NCBI RefSeq assembly: GCF_964355755.1
Contig: NC_092676.1
Span: 12,260,288 to 12,324,287, forward strand
Reading direction: 5' to 3'
Length of the DNA stretch: 64,000 nt
Source: Antedon mediterranea
Lineage: Eukaryota > Echinodermata > Crinoidea > Comatulida > Antedonidae
Part shown: piece by piece, positions 10,783 through 21,230 of the stretch
How the letters are laid out: each line of letters opens with the position of its first letter
Position numbering within the stretch: position 1 is the first letter of the stretch
Program-made: the position numbers and the translations under genes
The notes under the pieces: model-generated
Told to the model about the DNA's origin: nothing
Database searches by the model: none
What the model saw: only the letters and a program-made list of their open reading frames with translations

Positions 10783-11860
10783 CTTATGTGGGTTCATCCC
10801 ACTTTTATTTCCATACCACTGTTCTCTTTACATATATTTTTCACTATACACTATACATATCATTATATTTACAATGTTTGTTTAATCATCTGTATACATA
10901 TACTTATTTAAAGAGTTTTATTCATTTGTTTACATATTATCACATTGATTACATAGCTTCCTCTTTTTAGACATATTATCTGTAACACATTTTCATTAAC
11001 AAGCTTATTTTTTTTTCTTACATAGTTGTTTTTGATTTTTTCATCTACCACATTTTCATTTAACAATGCATATTCTCTGTTATACTCATTACTTACTAAA
11101 TGTTTACTGTTAACATAATATTGTTCTCATCCTTTAACATTAATATTAATATTTTTGTTCTTTAATGTTTACAAAACCAGCAGATCCTTTTTTGCATCTA
11201 TAACTTCTTAAAATTTCATTTAACTTTTTTACTTTCTTCTCTTATGTGGATTCATTCCACTTTTTTTTTTTTGTTTACTTATTTTCTTTAAAAAAAAAAA
11301 AAAAAAAAACTATTTCCATATATTATTTTGTTTATACATACATTATCATTTAACCACATTGATTACATAGTTTCCTCTTTTTATACATATTATCTATAAC
11401 ACATTTTCATTAACAAAGCTTATTTTTTCTTACATAGTTGTTTTTGGTTTTTTTTCATCTACATGCATATTTATTTCATACAATTATAATACGTTTATGT
11501 TTAATAAATCCATCCCATGGGTTTGTCCCATTTTATTTTTCTTTGGATTTATCTATGCAAACATATTTTCATTTAAACAATGCATATTCTCAGTTATACT
11601 AATTACTTACTAACTTTTTACTGTTAACATTATATTTTCCTCATCCTTTAACATTGATTTTTTTTATCTTTAAATGTTTACAAAATTTATTTCCAACAGA
11701 TTATCCTTTTTTGCATCTACAGTATAACCCATCAAAGTTTCATTTAACTTTTTTTTCCTATGTGGGTTCATTCAATTATTTTTTTTTTACTTATTATTTA
11801 TTCTATTATTTTTTTTATACATACATTATCATTTAACAACATTTGTGTTTAATGATCCAT
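10783..11860 (-). repeat. Tandem repeats in the LINE 3' UTR
   Basis: Anchor CTTATGTGG followed by TTCAT occurs at about 10783 and 11240, with a diverged CTATGTGGGTTCATTCAA at about 11757. GATTACATAG recurs at 10947 and 11361, CAATGCATATTCTC at 11064 and 11578, and TCATCCTTTAACATT near 11127 and 11641. The second unit is about 100 bp longer because of an insert around 11460-11575. The third is partial and ends near 11860. Confidence 0.78.
10804..10809 (-). promoter_or_regulatory. Polyadenylation signal AATAAA of the LINE
   Basis: TTTATT on the + strand is AATAAA on the element strand. It lies 23 nt upstream of the poly(A) start at 10780, the normal spacing for cleavage and polyadenylation. 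This supports 10774-10780 as a genuine 3' end. Confidence 0.7.
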
Positions 11861-12131
11861 TAAAAAAATTTGACATTTTTTTTTTTCTTTTTAACCATTT
11901 TATCATTTCAAAATTCCACATGCAGTAAGAATGTGCAAATTACATATATACGGTATATACCTATAATATGAAAGCTTTGATGAAAACACTTCACCACTTA
12001 AACCTAAACCTTCTTATCCTTCATCATTTTTTTTTATCATCAATCTATAAAAAGCTTTTCACATTTTGTCTTTTTGTTTTCAAATCATCAAGGTATACAT
12101 ATTTACAAAATATACAGTATAGTAGCAAGGG

Positions 12132-12162
<31 letters not shown>
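12132..12162 (+). repeat. A31 homopolymer in the LINE 3' UTR
   Basis: An uninterrupted run of 31 A (poly(T) on the element strand), about 85 bp past the ORF2 stop. It is an unlikely transcript tail because its orientation is opposite to the element; it may be a slippage-expanded tract, and its length is likely unreliable in the assembly. Confidence 0.9.
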
Positions 12163-12163
<1 letters not shown>

Positions 12164-12245
12164 ATAATAGATTCATCATTCATGGTATCTCATTTACATA
12201 TTTTCTTCCTTAATCTGGTTGAGCATATATAGTATACCTGCAGAT

Positions 12246-14510
12246 TTACATATTTCTTATCTTTTTTTCAGATTTAAACATTTGTAGGAGATTGATTTTT
12301 TTTTCCTTTTCCAATAAACTTAATATCTTTACTTTATAAATACAAAATGCTCCTAAGGTGTATAATTTATTTACGTAATTATTGTCAGTTTCAAATAAAA
12401 GTCTTTTGAAAGAAAAAACAGGAATATGTATGCTTACTGCTCTAATTATTTCGTTTATCTCTCTCCATAAACATTTTACTGTTATGCACTCTACTAACAT
12501 ATGTTTATCATTCTCAATAACATTGCATGTGTCACAACATGGGGAATTTACAAGTCTCCACCTATGTAATCTTTCATTTGTTGGCAATATTCTGTGCAAC
12601 AATTTAAAATTAAAATGTGCCAGTTTTTTTCCTTTAAGACCAGAAACTTTCTTAACCCATATTTTTGTCCATGGCATATTACCAAATATGGATTCCCACT
12701 TAACCTGTGCCGTAGGTGTAATATATTGAGCATCTATTATGAATCTATATAATTGTCTAGACGTCATATTTAAGACCTTATTGTTTGTAATAGGTATATC
12801 ATTTACATTAATGTCATGTGTTGATTTTAAAATACATTTCCATTCTTTTGGAATGGCTTTCAATATACATGAATATTCACTGATCCAATTTTGTGTACAT
12901 CTTAACCTTCTTTTTATCTCTATCGCAGGCTTAAACACATTATTATTTATTACATCATATATTTTTAAAAACCCTGAACTAATCCAGTTACAGTTATATA
13001 ACGGCTTCTTTTTAATACATATAAACTCATTACCCCATAATGATTGATTAATAATGTCATCATAGCTTATTGGTTCCTTATTTAATCTATTATTACAAGC
13101 ATTAGCTACTGCTATAGACTTAATAACTGAGAGGTAAAATGGTGGTACGGATATATTACACGGAACTTTTGATAAATTTGAGGTTAATGATTTTGGGCCT
13201 ATCTTTTCTATATAAAATGTAGGTAAATATTTCCATTTGGCATCATCGTTTTCATACAGTCTCCTGTACCATTTAACTTGGAAAGATATTACCTGAGATC
13301 TGAATTCTACCATTTTTAGACCACCTTGACTGTAATTGGCACACATGGTTTTTCTTTTTATTTTCTCTTTCTTAGTTTCCCAAATGAATTTAAAAATTAA
13401 TTTATCCACCTCTTTTATTACTTTTTCTGGTACTAGCAAAATGCAGGAATTGTATATAATTTTTGAGAGCGCTAATGTTTTTACAATAGTAATTCTTCCA
13501 AAAAAAGTGAGGTGTCTTTTCTCCCATGTTTTTAGGGTATTTTTTAATGCGTCTATTTTTTCTTTCCAGTTCTTTTGATAACAATATTCCTTATCATGTC
13601 CAACATAGATACCTAATATCCGAATTGGTGTGGATGTCCAAGAAATGTTACCATGTGTGTCCTTGCAGTCTCTTAAACTGCCAAGCCAAAAAGCATTTGT
13701 TTTATTCTTATTTAATTTTAATCCAGAAACCTCTCCAAACTTTTCAATAATACTTATGCTGTTATCTATACTATTTATATCCTTTAGAAAAAGCACAGTG
13801 TCATCTGCTAGCTGTGCAATCTTAATATCTTTAAATATACCATTGCCTGCAGGAACAATCAGGCCTTTGACCATATCACATGCTCTTATTTTTGTAGCTA
13901 GGACTTCAGCTACTAAAATAAACAATAGAGCAGACAAGGGACATCCTTGTCTAATACCTTGGTGCATTGCAAAACTTTCTGATTGCCAACCATTATTTGT
14001 GAATATACAATTTGTATTGTTATACAGTGCTTTTACCCAGTTCACAAATGAAATACCAAAATTGAATTTATTTAAGGCTTCTATTAAAAATGATCTATTG
14101 ACACTGTCAAATGCTTTTTGGAAATCTAAACTTATAAGTATACCTTCAAGCTGTTCATTTTCCATGTAAGTAATTATGTCCTCTATTAGTCTTATATTGT
14201 CACCACCAAAGCGACCTTTTACATACCCTTTTTGGTCATTGTTTATTATATACTTTGCAACTCGATGTAATCTTGTTGTAAGAACAAAAGAAGCTATTTT
14301 GTAGTCAATATTGAGTAAAGTGATAGGACGCCAGTTATTTAAATCTTTGTGATCACCTTTTTTGTAAATAAGGTTGATTATTCCCCTTCTTTGTGACACA
14401 GACATTTCTTGTGTGGCAAAACCATAATTTAGTGCATCACAAACAAGGTCACAGATAAGGTACCAGAAGAGTTGATAAAACTCAACTGTTAAACCGTCAC
14501 TGCCTGGAGC
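12246..14510 (-). pseudogene. ORF2 part 3: reverse transcriptase and C-terminal CCHC
   Basis: Open from the codon after the TAA; the first Met is at 14405, but homology clearly begins before it with APGSDGLTVEFYQ. Counted from 14405: motif near 20-31 with NNWRPITLLN, motif A SLDFQKAFD at 92-100 (Asp94), motif B GIRQGCPLS at 150-158, and motif C LADDTVLF at 199-206 with the catalytic Asp201-Asp202 (codons at 13800-13805). A thumb region follows, then a long C-terminal segment with C624, C627, H635 and C640 (12486-12536), the CCHC motif of L1-type ORF2. All catalytic residues I can identify are intact. It has no RNase H or restriction-like endonuclease domain that I can see. Confidence 0.93.
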
Positions 14511-15350
14511 TTAATTTTTTTTCATTTTCTTCATTGCTTGCTCACATTCGAAGAGAGAGAGATGACCCTCACACATCTCTTGTTCTGCCTCTGTGAGTTT
14601 AGTTAAATTAACATGAGATAGGTACTTATCAATTGATTTGTAAGGAACATCTTGTTTTGAATATATTTTTTTGAAGAAATTAACCTCTTCCTTCAATATC
14701 TCTGTGGAATTTGATATAATGGATCCGTCCTGTTTTTTTAATTTTTTAATATGTTTTTTATTACTATTATTTTTCTCTAAACCAAGAAAGTATTTAGTGT
14801 TTCGTTCGCCATCTTCTATCCACTTTACTCTTGACCTAATTTGAGCGCCTTTAGCTTCCAATAGGTAAATTTGCTCAAGTTCATTCTTTTTTTGATCTAA
14901 TTCTGTTTCATACTGGATATTATTATCAGTATTATCCTTTTTCATAATTAAATCATTAATGATAGCAATTTCCTGTTGAAGTATTTCTTTTCTTTTGCAT
15001 TTATTTTTATTTTTCATTTTCCCATATTTTATGGAGAATTCCTTTATTTTTACTTTAATCATTTCCCATTTATCCTTTGGGTTAAGTTCTTCTAATCTAG
15101 CTCTTTCTATTATGTTTTTGATGTTGTTTATATAATCTTCATTATCTAAGTGAGAATTGTTCATTTTCCATAATCCTGGGCCTCTTTCTTCATTAGTTAA
15201 ACTTATTTTTAAGAATATGGCTTGGTGATCAGACATGATTGACGGCCTGATATCACATGTGTTAACATATTCACATAAGTCGTTAGATATAAAAAATAGT
15301 CCAACCTTCTGTACGTTTGGGTGGATTTCCTTCGCCATGTGAATTGACAT
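14511..15350 (-). pseudogene. ORF2 part 2: endonuclease C-terminus and linker to RT
   Basis: The true frame resumes at about 15290 with FISNDLCEYVN; the residues coded before that, from the nominal Met at 15350, are out-of-frame. The catalytic Ser-Asp-His of the endonuclease is at 15225-15233, within IMSDHQAIF. A Lys/Glu/Asn-rich, probably helical linker follows, including RVKWIEDGERNTKYFLGLE, a motif common between endonuclease and reverse transcriptase in L1/Tx1 ORF2. It ends at the TAA at 14511, after a Lys-rich stretch coded in part by an A8 run. The nonsense codon stands where family members usually have a Lys or Ser before PGSDG. Confidence 0.88.
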
Positions 15351-15925
15351 GTATCTGGGTTATTTTTTCTCCAGATGTCATTAAGATTCAGATTTTTCAT
15401 AAAATGTGTTATTGTAAAAACAGAATTATCTACTCTATCGACACTACCTTTTTGGTCAAATTTTCTGTCTAGAGCACAATTCATGTCACCACCTATAATT
15501 ATTTTATCATTTTTGCTTTCTTTGAAGTCAATAATTGTTTTATGTAAAGTCCTGAAGTAAGAACATCGATCTTTTACATAATTTGGGGCATATGAATTGA
15601 CAAGAATGAAATAGTTGTCATCTATTTGAACTCTTAGAAGTAAAAATCTACCATTAATATCTTTGTATTGTTTTGTTACCCTGTGTTGAATTTTACTAGC
15701 AATAAATGTGGATGTTCCTCTACTGTGTGATGAGCCAAAGCAGTGGTAGGAATCACCTTGCCATATATCATTCAGTGACTGGGTTTTATCATTTGTCAAA
15801 TGTGATTCTTGAATGAAGATGATATCTGCTTTGTTGTCTTTGACCCATTTAAAAATACTAATTTGTTTTTGTTTTTCTCTAAATCCTCTAACATTTAATG
15901 ATAAAAGGTGTATGTTTGGTGTCAT
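15209..15925 (-). pseudogene. ORF2 part 1: AP-like endonuclease domain, N-terminal portion
   Basis: An exonuclease-endonuclease-phosphatase fold. Visible catalytic elements are SLNVRG with Asn11, IQESH with Glu40, NSYAPN around residue 112 and GGDMN with Asp147 and Asn149. The start Met at 15925 is followed within ten residues by the first motif, as is usual for this family. The true frame is lost at about residue 210, right after RRLDYFL; the residues that follow to the stop at 15209 are out-of-frame. The final catalytic Ser-Asp-His therefore lies in the next fragment, and this piece alone should be inactive. Confidence 0.9.
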
Positions 15926-16044
15926 ATGATTATTAAATATAAAACATTTTATAAACTTTATAATTTATCTTAAATAAAAAAACTAAATTGTAATAATAAA
16001 CATTTGAAGTCATATTGCACAGTATGATACAGTAGTTCTGCAAC
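15926..16044 (-). other. Spacer between LINE ORF1 and ORF2
   Basis: 119 bp, AT-rich, without an open frame of note. ORF1 and ORF2 do not overlap, so ORF2 would need reinitiation or internal initiation as in other L1-type elements; no obvious signal for it is visible. Confidence 0.8.
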
Positions 16045-17280
16045 TTACTTCCTTGTAACCCTTTTCCTTAGGTTGATTTTTTTTTTTTTTTTCTGTGGTG
16101 GATTTTCTGGTGATGTTTCCTTTAAATCTTTTTCAGTTCTACTTTCATCAGTGGTAGCCCCTTTCCTTTCATTGTTACTTTTTGAGTTTTGAGTGGAAGA
16201 AACAAAAAAATCTGTTACCTTCTTCTGTTCTTTGCTTTCACTTGCTTCACTAATGGTCTTTTCCTCACTGTCCAAAATTATTATATCTTTGTCTTTTACA
16301 TGTTCTTGTTCTTCATCAGATTCACTTCCGCTGCTGTCATCTGCAGTATCTTGTGAGCTGAACACTTCATCAATATCTACTTCTGTGTCTGAATTTGGGT
16401 TTGCATTATCATGTGATTTATCTTTATCTGTTATCTTTAAGTCTTTATCTGTTATTTGTTTTGGTATTGGAGTGTGCACAAATGATTCCCACATACGGTT
16501 AATATATGCCCCTGTTGATCCCATTGAGTTGGCTGATATTTGCTGTTGGCCTATTTCATTGTTGCAAGTGCTCATAGTATGACCTTCTTGGTGACATTTA
16601 AAGCATACTCTATTAGCCTTACATTGATAAGCTTCGTGTCCATTTTTCAAGCATTTGTTACATTTGATCTCTTGTCCTTCGTGAAACACACGAGCTTTGA
16701 AACCATTTAGAACGATTTGCCTGGGTATGGGGGATGACATTTTTTCAACAAAGACAGCCCTATCACCATTAAGCCAACTTGTCAGTTGTCCGTTGACTCT
16801 GATTTTTTGCCTCATTATATCACTTACTGGTTTGCAACCCAATGCTTTTAACCGGTTTGCTATCTCGGAGTCCGCTACAGACAACGGAATATCTTTAATG
16901 AGGATTCTCGTACTGTCCGTTTTGTTATATGCAAGATATGGATTAATGTCGAACACTGTGACATTACAATTTCTTATGTTAATACCGTTCGTTATTAGTT
17001 GCACTCTGTCTTTCCTATCATTGACATAGATTCTCCAGAGATTCCGGATTTTCTGAACACCTACGATGTGATCGGCGGGTATAATTTTTGTTAATGTAAT
17101 GCATAGATCTTCATCTCTAAAGAACGATTTATCGGTTGGAATTTGGTCTGCTTTTAAAAACACCGGCTTCACACCTCCTTGTTGTTGCGTTGTTTGCATA
17201 CCGGCTTTGTTTACTCGGTTGCTCGTAGCCCCCGCTGACTTTGTAGAAGCGGCGGGAGATTTCGGTTGATATGTAGCCAT
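16045..17280 (-). CDS. LINE ORF1 protein with two CCHC zinc knuckles
   Basis: 411 residues, intact. Residues 1-40 are Ser/Thr/Gln-rich and low in structure. Residues about 55-200 look like one or two RRM-type folds (strands around DLCITLTKI, LWRIYVND, NCNVTVFDI and TRILIKDIPLS), inferred by pattern only. Two zinc knuckles follow: C207-C210-H215-C220 and C226-C229-H234-C239, each C-X2-C-X4-H-X4-C. After about residue 270 the chain is Asp/Ser/Glu-rich, then ends with a strongly basic tail (KKKKK near 401) that could bind nucleic acid or act as a nuclear signal. ORF1 proteins of LINEs bind element RNA and act as chaperones in the ribonucleoprotein. The start is the first Met after the 5' UTR. 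The Lys run is coded by a homopolymer at about 16078-16092, a slippage-prone place. Unlike ORF2 it shows no break. Confidence 0.92.
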   Translation of the reverse strand: MATYQPKSPAASTKSAGATSNRVNKAGMQTTQQQGGVKPVFLKADQIPTDKSFFRDEDLCITLTKIIPADHIVGVQKIRNLWRIYVNDRKDRVQLITNGINIRNCNVTVFDINPYLAYNKTDSTRILIKDIPLSVADSEIANRLKALGCKPVSDIMRQKIRVNGQLTSWLNGDRAVFVEKMSSPIPRQIVLNGFKARVFHEGQEIKCNKCLKNGHEAYQCKANRVCFKCHQEGHTMSTCNNEIGQQQISANSMGSTGAYINRMWESFVHTPIPKQITDKDLKITDKDKSHDNANPNSDTEVDIDEVFSSQDTADDSSGSESDEEQEHVKDKDIIILDSEEKTISEASESKEQKKVTDFFVSSTQNSKSNNERKGATTDESRTEKDLKETSPENPPQKKKKKINLRKRVTRK

Positions 17281-17484
17281 TAAGCTACGTTGGATTTTAC
17301 ACGTTAAACTTGAGTATATTATCGTAATATACCAAACGACAAACTTCTTTTTGTTCAGAATCCTTATGTAAATCAGGATTACTTACTTAATCTTCGTTTT
17401 ACAGTGAAATATGGTGTAAAAATAACTATTTTACTCAGAGCTTAGTTTGGCCTGTCACCTTGGTTTCCTGACCAGAGCGCCCGT
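17281..17484 (-). promoter_or_regulatory. LINE 5' UTR
   Basis: 204 bp between the insertion boundary and the ORF1 start. It is less AT-rich near its outer end (GGGCGCTCTGG on the element strand), then AT-rich. L1-type elements carry an internal promoter here, but I see no specific promoter motif, so its promoter role is only inferred. Confidence 0.6.
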
Positions 17485-17485
17485 A
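17484..17485 (+). other. 5' junction of the LINE with satellite
   Basis: Non-satellite GCGCCCGT is joined directly to ACAAAAACATCAAAGTGC, base 16 or so of a B-type monomer. The left flank stops after ACCATTTT of a C monomer. Other C-to-B pairs in the array (for example 235-400 or 5822-5987) have GTGCATTTCG, ATGAAACTTG and GTTAC between these points, so 25 bp are missing at the site. Confidence 0.82.
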
Positions 17486-19809
17486 CAAAAACATCAAAGT
17501 GCTTAAAATCACATTTAAAACCGTTTTAGAGCGTTTTGAGCATTTCGATAAACTTTTCACACAAAAACATCAAAGTGCACAAAATAGCTTCAAATCGCAT
17601 TTAGAGATGTTTTAGACCATTTTGTGCATTTCGATAAAACTTTTCACACAAAAACATCAAATTGCACAAAATAGCTTAATACCGTGTTAGAAATCGTTTT
17701 AAACCATTTTGAGCATGTCGATAAAACTTTTCACACAAAAACATCAAAGTGCACAGAATATCTTCAAATCGCATTTAGAGACGTTTTAGACCATTTTGTG
17801 CATTTCGAAAAAATTTGTTAACATAAAAAGACCAAAGTGTTTAGAATATCTCCAAATCGCATTTGGAGACGTTTTAGACCATTTTGTGCATTTCGATGAA
17901 ACTTGGTTACACAAAAACATCAAAGTGCTTAAAATCACATTTGAAACTGTTTTAGAGCATTTTGAGCATTTCGATAAAACTTTTCACACAAAAACATCAA
18001 AGTGTACAAAATAGCTTCAAATCACATTTGAAACCGTTTTAGACCATTTTGAGCATTTCGATAAAACTTTTCACACAAAAACATCAAAGTGTACAAAATA
18101 GCTTCAAATCGCATTTGGAGACGTTTTAGACCATTTTGTGCATTTCGATGAAACTTGGTTACACAAAAACATCAAAGTGCTTAAAATCACATTTGAAACC
18201 GTTTTAGAGCATTTTTAGCATTTCGATAATACTTTTCACACAAAAACATCAAAGTGTACAAAATAGCTTCAAATCGCATTTGGAGACGTTTTAGACCATT
18301 TTGTGCATTTCGATGAAACTTGGTTACACAAAAACATCAAAGTGCTTAAAATCACATTTGAAACCGTTTTAGACCATTTTGAGCATTTCGATAAAACTTT
18401 TCACACAAAAAAATCAAAGTGCACAAAATAGCTTCAAATCGCATTTGGAGACGTTTTAAACCATTTTGTGCATTTCGATGGAACTTGGTTACACAAAAAC
18501 ATCAAAGTGCTTAAAATCACATTTAAAACCGTTTTAGAGCATTTTGAGCATTTCGATAAAACTTTTCACACAAAAACATCAAAGTGTACAAAATAGCTTC
18601 AAATCGCATTTAGAGACGTTTTAGACCATTTTGTGCATTTCGATAAAACTTTTCACACAAAAACATCAAAGTGTACAAAATAGCTTCAAATCGCATTTAG
18701 AGACGTTTTAGACCATTTTGGGCATTTCGATGAAACTTGGTTACACAAATACATAAAAGTGCTTAAAATCACATTTCAAGCCGTTTTAGAGCATTTTGAG
18801 CATTTCGATAAAACTTTTCACACAAAAACATCAAAGTGCACAGAATATCTTCAAATCGCATTTAGAGACGTTTTAGACCATTTTGTGCATTTCGAAAAAA
18901 TTTGTTAACATAAAAAGACCAAAGTGTTTAGAATATCTCCAAATCGTATTTGGAGACGTTTTAGACCATTTTGTGTTTTTCGAAAAAACTTTTCACACAA
19001 AAACATCAAAGTGTACAAAATTGCTTCAAATCGCATTTGGAGACGTTTTAGACCATTTTGTGATTTTCGAAAAAATTTGTTAACATAAAAAGACCAAAGT
19101 GTTTAGAATATCTCCAAATCGCATTTGGAGACGTTTTAAACCATTTTGTGAATTTCGATGGAACTTGGTTACACAAAAACATCAAAGTGCTTAAAATCAC
19201 ATTTAAAACCGTTTTAGAGCATTTTGAGCATTTCGATAAAACTTTTCACACAAAAACATCAAAGTGTACAAAATAGCTTCAAATCGCATTTAGAGAGGTT
19301 TTAGACCATTTTGTGCATTTCGATAAAACTTTTCACACAAAAACTTCAAAGTGTACAAAATAGCTTCAAATCGCATTTAGAGACTTTTTGACCATTTTGT
19401 GCATTTTGATAAAACTTTTCACACAAAAACATCAAATTGCACAAAATAGCTTAATACCGTGTTTGAAATCGTTTTAAACCATTTTGAGCATGTCGATAAA
19501 ACTTTTCACAAAAAAACATCAAAGTGCACAGAATAGCTTCAAATCGCATTTGGAGACGTTTTAAACCATTTTGTGCATTTCGATAAAACTTTTCACATAA
19601 AAACATCAAAGTGTACAAAATAGCTTCAATTCGCATTTAGAGACGTTTTAGACCATTTTGGGCATTTCGATGAAACTTGGTTACACAAATACATAAAAGT
19701 GCTTAAAATCACATTTCAAACCGTTTTAGAGCATTTTGAGTATTTCGATAAAACTTTTCACACAAAAACATCAAAGTGCACAAAATAGATTCAAATCGCA
19801 TTTGGAGAC

Positions 19810-21230
19810 GTTTTAGACCATTTTGTGCATTTCAAAAAAACTTTTTAACATAAAAACACCAAAGTGCTTAGAATAGCTTCAAATCGCATTTGGAGACGTT
19901 TTAGACCATTTTGTGCATTTCGACTAAACTTGGTTACACAAAAACATCAAAGTGCTTAAAATCACATTTGAAACCGTTTTAGAGCATTTTGAGCATTTCG
20001 ATAAAACTTTTCACACAAAAACATAAAAGTGTACAAAATAGCTTCAAATCACATTTGAAACCGTTTTAGACCATTTTGAGCATTTCGAAAAAATTTTTCA
20101 CACAAAAACATCAAAGTGTACAAAATAGCTTCAAATCGCATTTGGAGACGTTTTAGACCATTTTGTGCATTTCGATGAAACTTGGTTAAACAAAAACATC
20201 AAAGTGCTTAAAATCACATTTGAAAGCGTTTTAGAGCATTTTGAGCATTTCGATAATACTTTTCACACAAAAACATCAAAGTGTACAAAATAGCTTCAAA
20301 TCGCATTTGGAGACGTTTTAGACCATTTTGTGCATTTCGATGAAACTTGGTTACACAAAAACATCAAAGTGCTTAAAATCACATTTGAAACCGTTTTAGA
20401 CCATTTTGAGCATTTCGATAAAACTTTTCACACAAAAAAATCAAAGTGCACAAAATAGCTTCAAATCGCATTTGGAGACGTTTTAGACTATTTTGTGCAT
20501 TTCGAAAAAATTTGTTAACATAAAAAGACCAAAGTGTTTAGAATATCTCCAAATCGCATTTGGAGACGTTTTAAACCATTTTGTGCATTTCGATGGAACT
20601 TGGTTACACAAAAACATCAAAGTGCTTAAAATCACATTTAAAACCGTTTTAGAGCGTTTTGAGCATTTCGATAAACTTTTCACACAAAAACATCAAAGTG
20701 CACAAAATAGCTTCAAATCGCATTTAGAGATGTTTTAGACCATTTTGTGCATTTCGATAAAACTTTTCACACAAAAACATCAAATTGCACAAAACAGCTT
20801 AATACCGTGTTTGAAATCGTTTTAAACCATTTTGAGCATGTCGATAAAACTTTTCACACAATAACATCAAAGTGCACAGAATATCTTCAAATCGCATTTA
20901 GAGACGTTTTAGACCATTTTGTGCATTTCGAAAAAAATTTGTTAACATAAAAAGACCAAAGTGTTTATAATAACTCCAAATCGCATTTGGAGACGTTTTA
21001 GACCATTTTGTGCATTTCGATGAAACTTGGTTACACAAAAACATCAAAGTGCTTAAAATCACATTTGAAACCGTTTTAAAGCATTTTGTGCATTTCGATG
21101 AAACTTGGTTACACAAAAATATCAAAGTGCTTAAAATCACATTTAAAACCGTTTTAGAGCATTTTGAGCATTTCGATAAAACTTTTCACACAAAAACATC
21201 AAAGTGTACAAAATAGCTTCAAATCGCATT
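19810..21230 (+). repeat. Block duplicated at 24709-26130
   Basis: Landmarks recur at a constant 4,899-bp offset: the CTTTTTAA-CATAAAAACACC monomer, TTGGTTAAACAAAAACATC, AAAACAGCTTAATACC and CACACAATAACATC. After 21230/26130 the right copy carries one extra 87-bp monomer, then similarity resumes. Confidence 0.8.

Larger units (their letters stand above)
10781..12245 (-). other. LINE 3' UTR, about 1.47 kb, very AT-rich
   Basis: No coding potential; the open frames here are low-complexity. It holds two imperfect tandem repeats of about 0.45-0.52 kb plus a partial third, and several homopolymers (A20 at 11290-11309, A31 at 12132-12162). The length is larger than the few hundred bases usual for L1-type 3' UTRs because of the tandem repeats. 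Confidence 0.85.
12246..15925 (-). pseudogene. LINE ORF2: endonuclease - reverse transcriptase - CCHC, broken twice
   Basis: The full reading path is about 1,226 codons from ATG at 15925 to TAA at 12246, a normal length for L1/Tx1 ORF2. It would nick chromosomal DNA and prime reverse transcription of the element RNA at the nick. Two lesions break it. The first is a one-base loss in a T-run (A6 at 15291-15296 on the + strand, where seven would restore the frame). The second is an in-frame TAA at 14511-14513, just before the APGSDG motif that opens the reverse transcriptase. Upstream and downstream of that stop the frame is the same, so it is a nonsense change and not a second frameshift. ORF2 starts 119 bp after the ORF1 stop, in the usual ORF1-ORF2 order. 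Both lesions touch or adjoin homopolymers, so sequencing error is possible for the first. Confidence 0.92.
10774..17484 (-). mobile_element. Non-LTR retrotransposon (LINE), L1/Tx1-like group
   Basis: About 6.7 kb of non-satellite DNA with the full LINE layout on the - strand: 5' UTR, ORF1 with zinc knuckles, ORF2 with endonuclease, reverse transcriptase and a C-terminal CCHC motif, 3' UTR, AATAAA and a short poly(A). The family is assigned from the ORF2 order (N-terminal endonuclease, central reverse transcriptase, C-terminal CCHC finger) and from ORF1 with CCHC knuckles; this fits L1/Tx1 elements of invertebrates and lower vertebrates. There are no LTRs. Flanking satellite is in register on both sides, with about 25 bp of a B monomer missing and no target-site duplication. 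The 5' end appears complete because a UTR precedes ORF1, but without another copy the exact 5' end cannot be proven. Confidence 0.93.

Noticed and set aside
10684-11836. Short open frames at the satellite-LINE border and in the 3' UTR (for example 10684-10911, 11654-11836, 11968-12213)
   Set aside because: They are built of homopolymers and AT-rich low-complexity sequence or cross the insertion junction; the Lys run of one is the A31 tract.
12132-12162. A31 run as the poly(A) tail of a + strand retroposon
   Set aside because: The sequence upstream on the + strand is the LINE 3' UTR in antisense, and no target-site duplication or separate element surrounds it.
12382-14169. Plus-strand open frames inside the LINE (12382-12729, 13630-14169, 16193-16582, 16697-17029)
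   Set aside because: They lie antisense to ORF2 and ORF1, whose motifs are unmistakable, and show no family features.
10774-17484. Target-site duplication around the LINE
   Set aside because: The bases next to the poly(A) (TGGTCTAAAACG on the element strand) do not match those before the 5' end (GATGTTTTTGT); the flanks instead show a 25-bp loss.
10774-17484. LINE as a satellite-specific inserter
   Set aside because: Some Tx1-group elements are site-specific, but only one copy lies in about 57 kb made of hundreds of near-identical possible targets, so specific targeting is not supported.
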